Assembly: GCA_905193225.1 (NCBI GenBank)
Contig: CAJJNV010000023.1
Span: forward strand, 1-31,671
Reading direction: 5' to 3'
From: an uncultured Oscillospiraceae bacterium
GTDB lineage: Bacteria > Bacillota > Clostridia > Oscillospirales > Acutalibacteraceae
Length of the DNA stretch: 31,671 nucleotides
The first letter of the stretch is position 1. Each line of letters begins with the position of its first letter. The position numbers and the translations under genes were made by a program. Of this stretch, positions 8,500 through 15,634 are shown piece after piece. The notes under the pieces are model-generated. The model had not been told where the DNA came from. It saw only the letters and a program-made list of their open reading frames with translations, and ran no database searches.

Positions 8500-9693
8500 T
8501 TATTTATCGTTAAGAGCGGCAATACCGGGAAGCTCCTTGCCCTCGAGGAACTCGAGAGAAGCACCGCCGCCGGTGGAAATGTGTGTCATTTTATCAGCAA
8601 ATCCGAGCTTTACGACTGCAGCCGCAGAATCGCCGCCGCCGATGATGGAAATAGCATTGGAATCGGCAAGAGCCTTTGCAACGGCAATTGTTCCGTTGGC
8701 AAAACGGGGCCACTCGGAAACGCCCATAGGTCCGTTCCACACTGCGGTGCCGGCATCTTTAACTGCATCGGCAAAAAGCTTCTCCGAGCGGGGGCCGATG
8801 TCAAGTCCCATATATCCGTCGGGAATTCCCTCTTCAACATTTGCGATGACCATATTGCAGTCGGGATCGTATTTGTCGCCGCAGCGGCTGTCTAAGGGCA
8901 GAAGAAGGTTAACGCTCTTTTCCTTGGCAAGTTTAACAATGTTGTTGGCAAGTTCAAGCTTGTCGTCCTCGCAAAGGGAGGTGCCGATGGATTCGCCGGC
9001 CGCCTTTTTGAAGGTATAAGCCATAGCACCGCCGATGATAAGGGTATCAACCTTATCGAGAAGGTTGGTTATAACGCCGATCTTGTCCGAAACCTTGGCG
9101 CCGCCGAGAATTGCAACAAAGGGACGCTTGGGATTTTCAAGAGCGCCGCCCATAATGCTGATTTCCTTCTGGATGAGGTATCCGCAAACTGCGGGGAGAT
9201 ATGCAGCTACGCCTGCTGTGGAAGCGTGGGCACGGTGGGCGGTTCCGAAAGCATCGTTGCAGTAAATATCGGCAAGGGAAGCAAGTTCCTTTGCAAACTC
9301 GGGATCGTTCTTTTCTTCTTCGGCGTGGAAACGCACATTTTCGATGAGCATAGCTTCGCCGTCTTTAAGCTCGGCCGAAAGCTTCTTTGCACTCTCTCCC
9401 ACAACATCGGAAGCAAGCTTTACATCTTGTCCGAGCAATTCGGAAAGTCTCTTTGCCACGGGGGCGAGAGAATAATCCATATTGAAGGTTCCCTTGGGAC
9501 GGCCGAGATGAGAGCAAAGCACAGCTCTGCCGCCATTGTTGAGAATGTATTTAATGGTGGGAAGGCTTTCGACAATTCTCTTGTCGTTGGTGATGACCCC
9601 GTCCTTAAGGGGCACGTTGAAGTCGCAGCGTACAAGCACGCGCTTGCCCTTGACATCAATGTCTTCGATGGTTTTTTTGTTGAGTGCGTTCAT
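8500..9693 (-). CDS. pgk: Phosphoglycerate kinase
   Basis: Pgk transfers phosphate from 1,3-bisphosphoglycerate to ADP in glycolysis. The 397-residue product has the two-lobe family layout: substrate residues in VRCDFNVP (21-28) and SHLGRPKG (61-68) at the N-terminal side, and the nucleotide-side signature IGGGDSAAAV and STGGGASLEFLEG near the end. The ATG at 9693 is chosen because GGAGG lies 8-9 nt upstream; an in-frame TTG at 9708 would overlap that site. It is the first gene of pgk-tpiA-gpmI-vanY-like. Its promoter is at 9842-9870, which leaves a leader of about 140 nt with marked secondary structure (9733-9810). Confidence 0.97.
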   Translation of the reverse strand: MNALNKKTIEDIDVKGKRVLVRCDFNVPLKDGVITNDKRIVESLPTIKYILNNGGRAVLCSHLGRPKGTFNMDYSLAPVAKRLSELLGQDVKLASDVVGESAKKLSAELKDGEAMLIENVRFHAEEEKNDPEFAKELASLADIYCNDAFGTAHRAHASTAGVAAYLPAVCGYLIQKEISIMGGALENPKRPFVAILGGAKVSDKIGVITNLLDKVDTLIIGGAMAYTFKKAAGESIGTSLCEDDKLELANNIVKLAKEKSVNLLLPLDSRCGDKYDPDCNMVIANVEEGIPDGYMGLDIGPRSEKLFADAVKDAGTAVWNGPMGVSEWPRFANGTIAVAKALADSNAISIIGGGDSAAAVVKLGFADKMTHISTGGGASLEFLEGKELPGIAALNDK

Positions 9694-9732
9694 AAAAATA
9701 TCCTCCAAATTATAATTATTAATGTATTGAAT

Positions 9733-9810
9733 ATTGTGCCGGATAGAGGCAAATGGGTTTTGACCTAAAATCAGCCCCTCTCAGGGCATTTTGTACCCAT
9801 CCGGTGCAAC
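9733..9810 (-). promoter_or_regulatory. Structured 5' leader of the pgk operon
   Basis: In the minus-strand RNA, CCGGAU (9804-9799) pairs with AUCCGG (9744-9739), with further pairs outside across a 2x2 internal loop. Overlapping this, AUGGGU (9800-9795) can pair with ACCCAU (9758-9753). Inside lies a hairpin, AAAAU-GCCCU-GAGA-GGGGC-(UG bulge)-AUUUU (9792-9767), with a GNRA-type tetraloop. AGAGG at the loop (9781-9777) can pair with CCUCU (9749-9745), a possible pseudoknot. No terminator follows before the ribosome site. I do not recognise a named riboswitch class. Confidence 0.45.
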
Positions 9811-9841
9811 ACAAAAACGACCGTCTGCACAGCCACACATC

Positions 9842-9870
9842 AGTATAGTATATTTTTGCCTGATTTTCAA
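9842..9870 (-). promoter_or_regulatory. Sigma-A promoter of pgk-tpiA-gpmI operon
   Basis: On the minus strand TTGAAA (9870-9865) and TATACT (9847-9842) are 17 nt apart. Predicted transcription starts near 9835, about 140 nt before the pgk start codon. Confidence 0.78.
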
Positions 9871-9876
9871 GTGTTT

Positions 9877-9894
9877 TTGTTAAAATAATAACAG
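9877..9894. promoter_or_regulatory. Rex-operator-like palindrome between pgk and divergent gene
   Basis: TTGTTAAAATAATAACAG fits the clostridial Rex consensus TTGTTAA-N4-TTAACAA at 12 of 14 defined positions (consensus from memory). It sits 7 bp upstream of the pgk -35 box and overlaps a possible TAAAAT -10 (9881-9886) of the rightward gene. A rex gene is in the window at 15635. Confidence 0.35.
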
Positions 9895-9904
9895 GGAGAT
9901 TAAA

Positions 9905-10693
9905 ATGCTGGTTTACTTAGATATTATTTGTCCTAAAAAGGGCATAAAAAACCTATTTAAGGCAATTTTTTACCGTAAAAAGCCGCTTGTTTTTCAAAAG
10001 GCCATAGAAGATATTTCTTATTTAGAAATATATTTTCCTAAAGCCCGCAAATCCAAGCTCAAAAAGATGTTTTGCTCGACGGTGGACAGAAGGGCGTCCA
10101 TTGTTCCCTCGAAAAATTTTCCGACAGAGCTTTTTGAAGGAGAGAACTTTATAAACGAGGCCTGCGAGATAAAGGCGCGTCTGCTGCTTAACTTTTTAAA
10201 GCAGGTTCTTAAAAAGGTTCAAAACAAACGAAAAATCAACATTCTTCTCATCGACAAAGAAGCAAAGGCGGTTGCAGCGGCGGCCGAGCTTATTTCTCTC
10301 TGCAATGTATTTGTGGCTACCGACCGTTTTGAGCTTTACGGCCCCTGCGCCGAATACTGCTTTTTAAAATACGGCGACCGACCAAAAAAAGCCGACAAGC
10401 TCAGCAGCATTTCGGTCGCCCTTGCCCCTTTTGGCACAAACGGGCTTATTTTGCCCAATTCCGCCACTCCCGTGCTTTCCCCAAAGTCCTTTGAAGGATT
10501 TACCTTATCCGAAAAGGATTTTTGCTTTTTTCATACCGATCTTTTCCCCGAAAAGGTTTCAAAGGAGCTGTTTTTAGAAGGAATTTTTAAAAATTTTTGT
10601 CCCTTAGAAATTCTTCAAAAATGTCCTGAATCCCTTGCTTTTCAAGGGATTTCGGTAAATGTCGATTCCTTTTTTGAAAATTTTTTGACCTGA
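9905..10693 (+). CDS. Unrecognised protein, possible Rossmann-like core
   Basis: A 262-residue protein that I do not recognise. The ribosome site GGGAG precedes the ATG at 9905. The N-terminus is a short strand (MLVYLDII) followed by basic helices rich in Lys and Phe. The middle reads as a helix that spans about 90-110, then INILLIDKEAKAVAAAAELI and VFVATDRFELYGPCAEYCF, a strand-helix-strand pattern like a Rossmann-type fold. Two stretches (ALAPFGTNGLILPN and VLSPKSFEGFTL) suggest surface loops. No signal peptide or membrane helix is evident, so it is probably cytoplasmic. Codons are visibly richer in AAA and TTT than in the neighbouring pgk and M23 genes. It lies between the pgk promoter and the M23 gene, which has its own promoter. 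Function unknown. Confidence 0.75.
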   Translation: MLVYLDIICPKKGIKNLFKAIFYRKKPLVFQKAIEDISYLEIYFPKARKSKLKKMFCSTVDRRASIVPSKNFPTELFEGENFINEACEIKARLLLNFLKQVLKKVQNKRKINILLIDKEAKAVAAAAELISLCNVFVATDRFELYGPCAEYCFLKYGDRPKKADKLSSISVALAPFGTNGLILPNSATPVLSPKSFEGFTLSEKDFCFFHTDLFPEKVSKELFLEGIFKNFCPLEILQKCPESLAFQGISVNVDSFFENFLT

Positions 10694-10708
10694 AAATTCA
10701 AAAAAAGG

Positions 10709-10736
10709 TTGCAATTTTGTAACTTTTGTGTATAAT
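10709..10736 (+). promoter_or_regulatory. Sigma-A promoter of the M23 peptidase gene
   Basis: TTGCAA (10709-10714) and a perfect TATAAT (10731-10736) are 16 nt apart. TG at 10728-10729 makes it an extended -10. It starts just after the stop of the upstream gene. Confidence 0.78.
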
Positions 10737-10784
10737 GAATGTGTTACATTTTTGTTACCAAACAAATTAAGGAGCACATTTACA

Positions 10785-12056
10785 GTGAATTTAAAAGAAA
10801 AAGCAGCCGTGATAATTTTGAAAATTTCAAAAAAATTCGGTTGCGGCAAAAACAATGTTAAACGACTTTTCAAGGGGGCTGTTCCCTTTGCTCTTTCGGC
10901 GGCCGTGCTTTTTGCTGCCTTTTCGATTTTTTCGGGATACACCCTTGCATACGAGGTGGACATCGAAGGACAGACCGTCGGCTACATAGCCGACCGCGCC
11001 CAGCTTGACGATCTTCTCAGCACCCTTGATTCCAAAACCGTAAGCAGCGACATCACCATTTCCGACATTACCAGCTGCCAGGCCAAATATGTAACCTCCG
11101 ACAGCATTTCCGATGTGTCGGACATACGCAACAGCATTATTTCGGCCTCTTCCAACCTTTCCGAAGGCGTGGGACTTTATATCGACGGTGAGCTTGCCGC
11201 CGTTTGTCCCACCAAGGAGCCTCTCGAGAGACTGCTCACCCGCATTGCCGAAAACTACACCGTAACCGTGGACGAGCAAATCGTTCCCTTTTCAAACTAC
11301 ATCGAATATATAAGCGGTCTTTATAAAACCGAGGAAATAAGCGACACGCCCGATTATGTCAGCGTAATGTGCAAGCTGACCTATGCCGTCACCCGCACCG
11401 AGATCAAAACCGAATATATAATGTATGATTACAGAGAAGAGGAAAATTCCGAGCTTCCCGAAGGAACATACAGAATTAAATCGGAAGGTGAAATGGGCGA
11501 AAAGCAGGTTGAATATGTCATCTATTCCGAAAACGGCGTTGAGCTTTCCCGTACCCTTTACGGAGAGGCCGTAACCAAGGAACCCATCGCAAAGGTGGTT
11601 GAATACGGCACCAAAAAGGCTCAGGAGACCACCGAGGTTGTCGTTTCAAATTCCGCTCCCGTTTCCCAGGACCTCGGCAGTGCCACCTTCTGCTGGCCGC
11701 TGGACAATGTAAGCGGAGTTTACATCTCGGCCTATTTCGGAGACGGACGAGGCCACAAGGGCATAGACATATGCGCACCTAACGGCACCGCCATCTACGC
11801 CGGGGAGTCCGGAACGGTCACCGAGGTTGGATACGACTCGGGCTGGGGTAAATATGTCAAAATCGACCACGGCAACGGCCTTGCCACTCTTTATGCCCAC
11901 TGCTCTTCAACCTCGGCATATGTGGGTCAAAGCGTAACCAGAGGACAGTATATTGCCGCCGTAGGCATAACCGGACGCGCCACCGCCTATCACCTGCATT
12001 TTGAGGTTTATGTAAACGGCACAAGGGTCAACCCCGCCTCCTACCTCGGTCTGTAA
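10785..12056 (+). CDS. Membrane-anchored G5/M23 peptidoglycan endopeptidase
   Basis: This 423-residue protein is predicted to cut peptidoglycan cross-bridges or stem peptides outside the membrane. A basic cytoplasmic stretch (1-30) leads into a membrane helix at 32-52. About 55-200 carries AYEVDIEGQTVGYIAD-type units typical of the N-terminal part of such enzymes. Next is a G5-like domain (about 205-295, ending VTKEPIAKVVEYGTK). The M23/LytM domain fills 303-423, with zinc residues GHKGID (His324, Asp328), YAH (His372) and HLHFE (His403, His405); all catalytic residues are present, so it should be active. The start is GTG at 10785, 10 nt after AAGGAG; the frame is open further upstream but that part contains the promoter. 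Terminator at 12202-12244. Confidence 0.9.
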   Translation: MNLKEKAAVIILKISKKFGCGKNNVKRLFKGAVPFALSAAVLFAAFSIFSGYTLAYEVDIEGQTVGYIADRAQLDDLLSTLDSKTVSSDITISDITSCQAKYVTSDSISDVSDIRNSIISASSNLSEGVGLYIDGELAAVCPTKEPLERLLTRIAENYTVTVDEQIVPFSNYIEYISGLYKTEEISDTPDYVSVMCKLTYAVTRTEIKTEYIMYDYREEENSELPEGTYRIKSEGEMGEKQVEYVIYSENGVELSRTLYGEAVTKEPIAKVVEYGTKKAQETTEVVVSNSAPVSQDLGSATFCWPLDNVSGVYISAYFGDGRGHKGIDICAPNGTAIYAGESGTVTEVGYDSGWGKYVKIDHGNGLATLYAHCSSTSAYVGQSVTRGQYIAAVGITGRATAYHLHFEVYVNGTRVNPASYLGL

Positions 12057-12201
12057 TTCCATTTTTGAAACGACTGCCGCGCAGGGCTTTACCCTTGGCG
12101 GAGACCGCTCCCTTATGCGGTTGATAATACAGATTGTTAAATTTAAAACTTTCTTGTATATCACATTGATATTTTCATAAATAATTTTGATAAAAACATT
12201 G
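12057..12201. other. Spacer after M23 gene, no gene seen
   Basis: AT-rich sequence between the peptidase and its terminator. It holds a half-site TTGTTAAAT (near 12134) like one arm of a Rex operator, but the other arm is poor. No coding frame is convincing. Confidence 0.5.
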
Positions 12202-12227
12202 ACAAGTGCCTTTATTTATTAGATAAT
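12199..12227 (+). promoter_or_regulatory. Promoter-like sequence before acn, inside the terminator
   Basis: A perfect TTGACA (12199-12204) and GATAAT (12222-12227) are 17 nt apart, a good sigma-A match. It coincides with the 5' arm and loop of the upstream terminator, so it is either a compact terminator/promoter or chance. No better promoter was seen downstream before acn. Confidence 0.45.
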
Positions 12228-12244
12228 AAAGGTGCTTGTTTTTT
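12202..12244 (+). terminator. Rho-independent terminator of M23 gene
   Basis: A 15-bp stem including two G-U pairs (12202-12216 with 12225-12239) closes a short loop and is followed by six T residues. It overlaps a promoter-like sequence for the next gene. Confidence 0.85.
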
Positions 12245-12323
12245 GTTGTATTATTTACTTTTCAAGAACAATTTCCGATACTGCACGCGGCGGAAAAATC
12301 CGATTTCACTGAAACTGCCGACA

Positions 12324-12330
12324 GCGCAGC
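12324..12330 (+). repeat. GCGCAGC repeat, copy 1 (before acn)
   Basis: This heptamer lies 36 nt before the acn start. The same heptamer lies at nearly the same distance before icd and rex. GC-rich inverted sequence (CGGCGG and CTGCCG) precedes it. Confidence 0.4.
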
Positions 12331-12366
12331 TAAGGACTCAATAAATTTTCGGAAGGATTGATATTA

Positions 12367-14289
12367 ATGGGAAAAAACATTGCCGAAAAAATCATATCGG
12401 CTCACCTTGTCAGCGGAGAAATGACGGTGGGCAGCGACATAGGTCTTAAAATCGACCAGACCTTGACCCAGGATGCCACCGGAACAATGGCATATCTCGA
12501 ATTTGAAGCCATGGGTGTACCCAGGGTCAAAACCGAGCGTTCGGTGGCTTACATCGATCATAACACACTGCAAAACGGCTTTGAAAACGCCGACGATCAC
12601 CGCTTCATCCGCACGGTGGCTAAAAAGCACGGAATCTACTATTCCCGTCCGGGCAACGGAATATGCCATCAGGTGCATCTTGAGCGTTTCGGCATCCCCG
12701 GAAAGACCCTCATCGGCTCGGACAGCCACACCCCCACCGGCGGCGGTATAGGTATGTTTGCCATGGGCGCAGGCGGAATGGATGTTGCCGTTGCCATGGG
12801 CGGCGGAGAATATCACATAAATATGCCCGAGGTGGTAAAGGTCAATCTGACCGGCAAGCTTCGCGATTATGTTGCCGCAAAGGACATTATTCTTGAGGTG
12901 CTCCGTCTGCTTTCGGTTAAAGGCGGCGTGGGACGTGTTATCGAATACGACGGCGAAGGTGTAAAGACCCTGACCGTTCCCGAACGCGCAACCATAACCA
13001 ATATGGGTGCCGAGCTTGGCGCCACCACATCCATATTCCCCTCCGACGAGGTGACAAAGGCATTTTTGAAGGCCCAGGGCCGCGAGCAGGATTACACCCC
13101 CGTATATGCCGACGACGACGCTGTGTATTCAAAAATTGTAGACATTGATCTAAGCTCACTTCGCCCTGCGGCAGCCTGCCCCCACTCCCCCGACGCCGTA
13201 AAATCCGTTGACGAGATCGGCCCCATCAAGGTCGACCAGGTATGTATCGGCTCCTGCACAAATTCCTCTCTTCTGGATATGATGAAGGTGGCAAAAATAC
13301 TCAAAGGAAAGACGGTATGCCCCACCGTCAGCCTGACCATTTCCCCCGGTTCCCGTCAGGTGCTTGATATGATGGCGCAAAACGGCGCTCTTTCCGACAT
13401 TATTGCAGCGGGTGCAAGAATTCTCGAATGTGCCTGCGGTCCCTGCATCGGAATGGGTCAGTCGCCCAATTCTGCAGGTGTTTCGCTCCGCACCTTCAAC
13501 CGCAACTTTGAAGGACGCAGCGGTACAGCCGATGCAAAGGTATACCTTGTCAGCCCCGAGACGGCCGCAGTATCGGCTTTGACCGGCGTGCTTACCGATC
13601 CCACTACCCTCGGAGAAATGCCGAAAATCGAGCTTCCCGAAAGCTTCCTTATAAACGACAATATGATAGATGCTCCCGTTCCCGCAGATCAAATGGACAG
13701 CGTAGAGGTTATAAAAGGACCCAACATCAAGGATTTCCCCGATTCTCACGCTCTTGAGGACAGCATCACCGCCGACGTGGTGCTCAAAGTCGGCGATAAC
13801 ATTACCACCGACCATATTATGCCGGCCGGCGCAAAAATTCTTCCCTACCGTTCAAACATTCCCTATCTCTCGAATTTCTGCTTCGGAGTTTGCGACAAAG
13901 AATTTCCCGAAAGATGCAAAAAGCTCGGCGGCGGATTTGTCGTCGGCGGAGAAAACTACGGCCAAGGCTCCTCCCGCGAGCACGCAGCCCTCGTTCCTCT
14001 CTATCTCGGAATACGCGCCGTCATAGTAAAATCCTTTGCGAGAATCCACCGCGCCAATCTCATAAATGCCGGTATCATCCCGCTGACCTTCAAAAATCCC
14101 GAGGATTACGACAGCATTTCTCAGGGAGACAAGCTTTCCCTTTGCGGCATCAAGGACGCCATCGAGCACGACGCAAAGATTGTTTTAAAGGATGAAACAA
14201 GCGGTAAGGAATTTGAACTTGAATGCCCCCTGTCCGATCGCCAGAAGAAGATGATTTTGGCCGGCGGGCTGCTTAAAATGTACAAATAA
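12367..14289 (+). CDS. acn: Aconitate hydratase (aconitase)
   Basis: Aconitase isomerises citrate to isocitrate through a [4Fe-4S] cluster. The 640-residue product belongs to the shorter bacterial aconitase form. Cluster cysteines are Cys297 in CIGSCTNSS (293-301) and Cys357 and Cys360 in CACGPCIG. Other conserved parts are GSDSHTPTGGGIGM (117-130) and the swivel-domain segment GGENYGQGSSREHA. The ATG at 12367 is chosen, with AAGG about 10 nt upstream; a TTG at 12358 is in frame but closer to that site. It is followed 73 nt later by icd, so the pair makes 2-oxoglutarate from citrate. No citrate synthase is in the window. The homologous 3-isopropylmalate and homoaconitate enzymes are less likely because of length and the icd neighbour. 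Confidence 0.92.
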   Translation: MGKNIAEKIISAHLVSGEMTVGSDIGLKIDQTLTQDATGTMAYLEFEAMGVPRVKTERSVAYIDHNTLQNGFENADDHRFIRTVAKKHGIYYSRPGNGICHQVHLERFGIPGKTLIGSDSHTPTGGGIGMFAMGAGGMDVAVAMGGGEYHINMPEVVKVNLTGKLRDYVAAKDIILEVLRLLSVKGGVGRVIEYDGEGVKTLTVPERATITNMGAELGATTSIFPSDEVTKAFLKAQGREQDYTPVYADDDAVYSKIVDIDLSSLRPAAACPHSPDAVKSVDEIGPIKVDQVCIGSCTNSSLLDMMKVAKILKGKTVCPTVSLTISPGSRQVLDMMAQNGALSDIIAAGARILECACGPCIGMGQSPNSAGVSLRTFNRNFEGRSGTADAKVYLVSPETAAVSALTGVLTDPTTLGEMPKIELPESFLINDNMIDAPVPADQMDSVEVIKGPNIKDFPDSHALEDSITADVVLKVGDNITTDHIMPAGAKILPYRSNIPYLSNFCFGVCDKEFPERCKKLGGGFVVGGENYGQGSSREHAALVPLYLGIRAVIVKSFARIHRANLINAGIIPLTFKNPEDYDSISQGDKLSLCGIKDAIEHDAKIVLKDETSGKEFELECPLSDRQKKMILAGGLLKMYK

Positions 14290-14322
14290 ACAAAACAAAC
14301 AAATGCTGAATGCCGCCAAAAG

Positions 14323-14332
14323 GCGCAGCACA
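14323..14332 (+). repeat. GCGCAGCACA repeat, copy 2 (before icd)
   Basis: The heptamer with three more shared bases lies 33 nt before the icd start and is followed by ATCATAA. Its CAGC can pair with GCTG upstream around a CGCC-AAAA-GGCG hairpin. Confidence 0.4.
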
Positions 14333-14362
14333 GGAATTATCATAAATGTAAGGGTGAAAATT

Positions 14363-15532
14363 ATGAATGAAGCAATGATAAAACAGGCCGCCGAAAAATT
14401 CGAGGCGGTAATCCGTGAACAACTCGAGCGCGTCGAAAGAATGAAGGCCGAAAAAGACTTTATCGACTATGACTCTCTTGATAAGCTTATAATCGGCGTT
14501 TGCGGCGGAGACGGAATCGGCCCGGTCATCACCAAAGAGGCCGAGAGAGTGCTTAAATTCCTCCTCGCAGACGATGTGGAGGCCGGAAAGGTCGAGTTCA
14601 AGGAAATAGACGGTCTGACCATTGAGCACCGCGCAGAGGTTATGAAGGCCATTCCCGACGATGTGCTGGCCGAGCTTAAAGCCTGCCACGTCATCCTCAA
14701 GGGACCCACAACTACCCCCCGCCAGGGTGACAAATGGCCCAACATCGAAAGCGCAAACGTCGCAATGCGCAAAGAACTTGATCTTTTCGCAAACGTCCGT
14801 CCGGTCAAGGTTCCCGAAGAGGGTATCGACTGGACCTTCTTCCGCGAGAACACCGAGGGCGCATATACCCTCGGTTCCAAGGGTGTTAATGTAACCGACG
14901 ATTTGGCCGTCGACTTTACGGTCACCACCTCCCAGGGTACCGACCGTATCGCCCGCCTTGCATATGAATATGCAAAAAAGAACCATAAGGATCGGGTGTC
15001 GGTCATCACCAAGGCCAACGTCATCAAAACCACCGACGGCAAATTCCTCAATCTCTGCAAGGAGATCGGCAAGGAATATCCCGACATCACAACCGACGAC
15101 TGGTATATCGACATAACCACCGCCAAGCTCATCGACAAAAAGCGCCGCACCGATTTCAAGGTTTTCATTCTCCCCAACCTCTACGGCGACATAATCACCG
15201 ATGAGGCAGCAGAGTTCCAGGGCGGCGTAGGCACCGCCGGCAGCGGAAATATCGGCAAGCGCTATGCAATGTTTGAAGCCATTCACGGCTCGGCTCCCCG
15301 TATGGTAGAGGAAGGCCGCGATAAATATGCCGATCCCTGCTCTATGCTCAGAGCCGCAGTAATGCTGCTTTCCCACATCGGCAAGCAGGACAAGGCCGAT
15401 CTTCTTTCCCGCGCTCTCGACATTTGTATGTTTGAAGAGAAAAAGCTCAGTATAACCGGCCGCGACACCGGCTGCACCTGCAGTGAGTTCGGCGATTATG
15501 TTATGGAGACGGTTAAAAATCTGACCAAATAA
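14363..15532 (+). CDS. icd: Isocitrate dehydrogenase (isocitrate/isopropylmalate dehydrogenase family)
   Basis: The enzyme oxidatively decarboxylates isocitrate to 2-oxoglutarate. The 389-residue product shows VCGGDGIGP (46-54), the substrate loop with ESANVAMRKELDLFANVRPVK (129-149), the lysine segment VITKANVIK (214-222) and the Mg2+-binding acidic segment LYGDIITDEAA (273-283). The coenzyme loop reads HGSAPRM (308-314). E. coli NADP enzymes have Lys-Tyr at the last two positions and NAD enzymes usually Asp-Ile, so the coenzyme is uncertain. 3-Isopropylmalate dehydrogenase is an alternative of the same family, but the substrate loop and the adjacent aconitase favour isocitrate. The ATG at 14363 follows AAGGGTG at 6 nt. 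A 102-nt spacer with a hairpin leads to rex. Confidence 0.86.
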   Translation: MNEAMIKQAAEKFEAVIREQLERVERMKAEKDFIDYDSLDKLIIGVCGGDGIGPVITKEAERVLKFLLADDVEAGKVEFKEIDGLTIEHRAEVMKAIPDDVLAELKACHVILKGPTTTPRQGDKWPNIESANVAMRKELDLFANVRPVKVPEEGIDWTFFRENTEGAYTLGSKGVNVTDDLAVDFTVTTSQGTDRIARLAYEYAKKNHKDRVSVITKANVIKTTDGKFLNLCKEIGKEYPDITTDDWYIDITTAKLIDKKRRTDFKVFILPNLYGDIITDEAAEFQGGVGTAGSGNIGKRYAMFEAIHGSAPRMVEEGRDKYADPCSMLRAAVMLLSHIGKQDKADLLSRALDICMFEEKKLSITGRDTGCTCSEFGDYVMETVKNLTK

Positions 15533-15550
15533 ATTTCGTGATTTGCAAAA

Positions 15551-15589
15551 GGCGGGAAAAAGATGCAAAAAAGCAGCGGCTTTCCTGCC
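15551..15589 (+). other. Hairpin in icd-rex spacer
   Basis: GGCGGGAAA (15551-15559) pairs with TTTCCTGCC (15581-15589), nine pairs including one G-U, around a 21-nt loop. No T-run follows, so it is not a standard terminator; it could protect or process the transcript between icd and rex. Confidence 0.4.
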
Positions 15590-15591
15590 CG

Positions 15592-15601
15592 GCGCAGCAC
15601 A
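15592..15601 (+). repeat. GCGCAGCACA repeat, copy 3 (before rex)
   Basis: Identical to copy 2 over ten bases and also followed by ATCATAA; it lies 36 nt (from the heptamer end) before the rex start, directly after the spacer hairpin. Confidence 0.4.
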
Positions 15602-15634
15602 AAAAAATCATAATAAATCTAAATCGGTGATAGA

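Noticed and set aside
9709..9714. TATAAT just before the pgk ribosome site on the minus strand
   Set aside because: No -35 box at the right distance, and a start there would fall at the ribosome site; the promoter at 9842-9870 is far better.
14273..15568. Long open frame (431 codons) on the minus strand opposite icd
   Set aside because: It mirrors icd, which has clear family motifs; the antisense product is cysteine- and glycine-rich without any family pattern.
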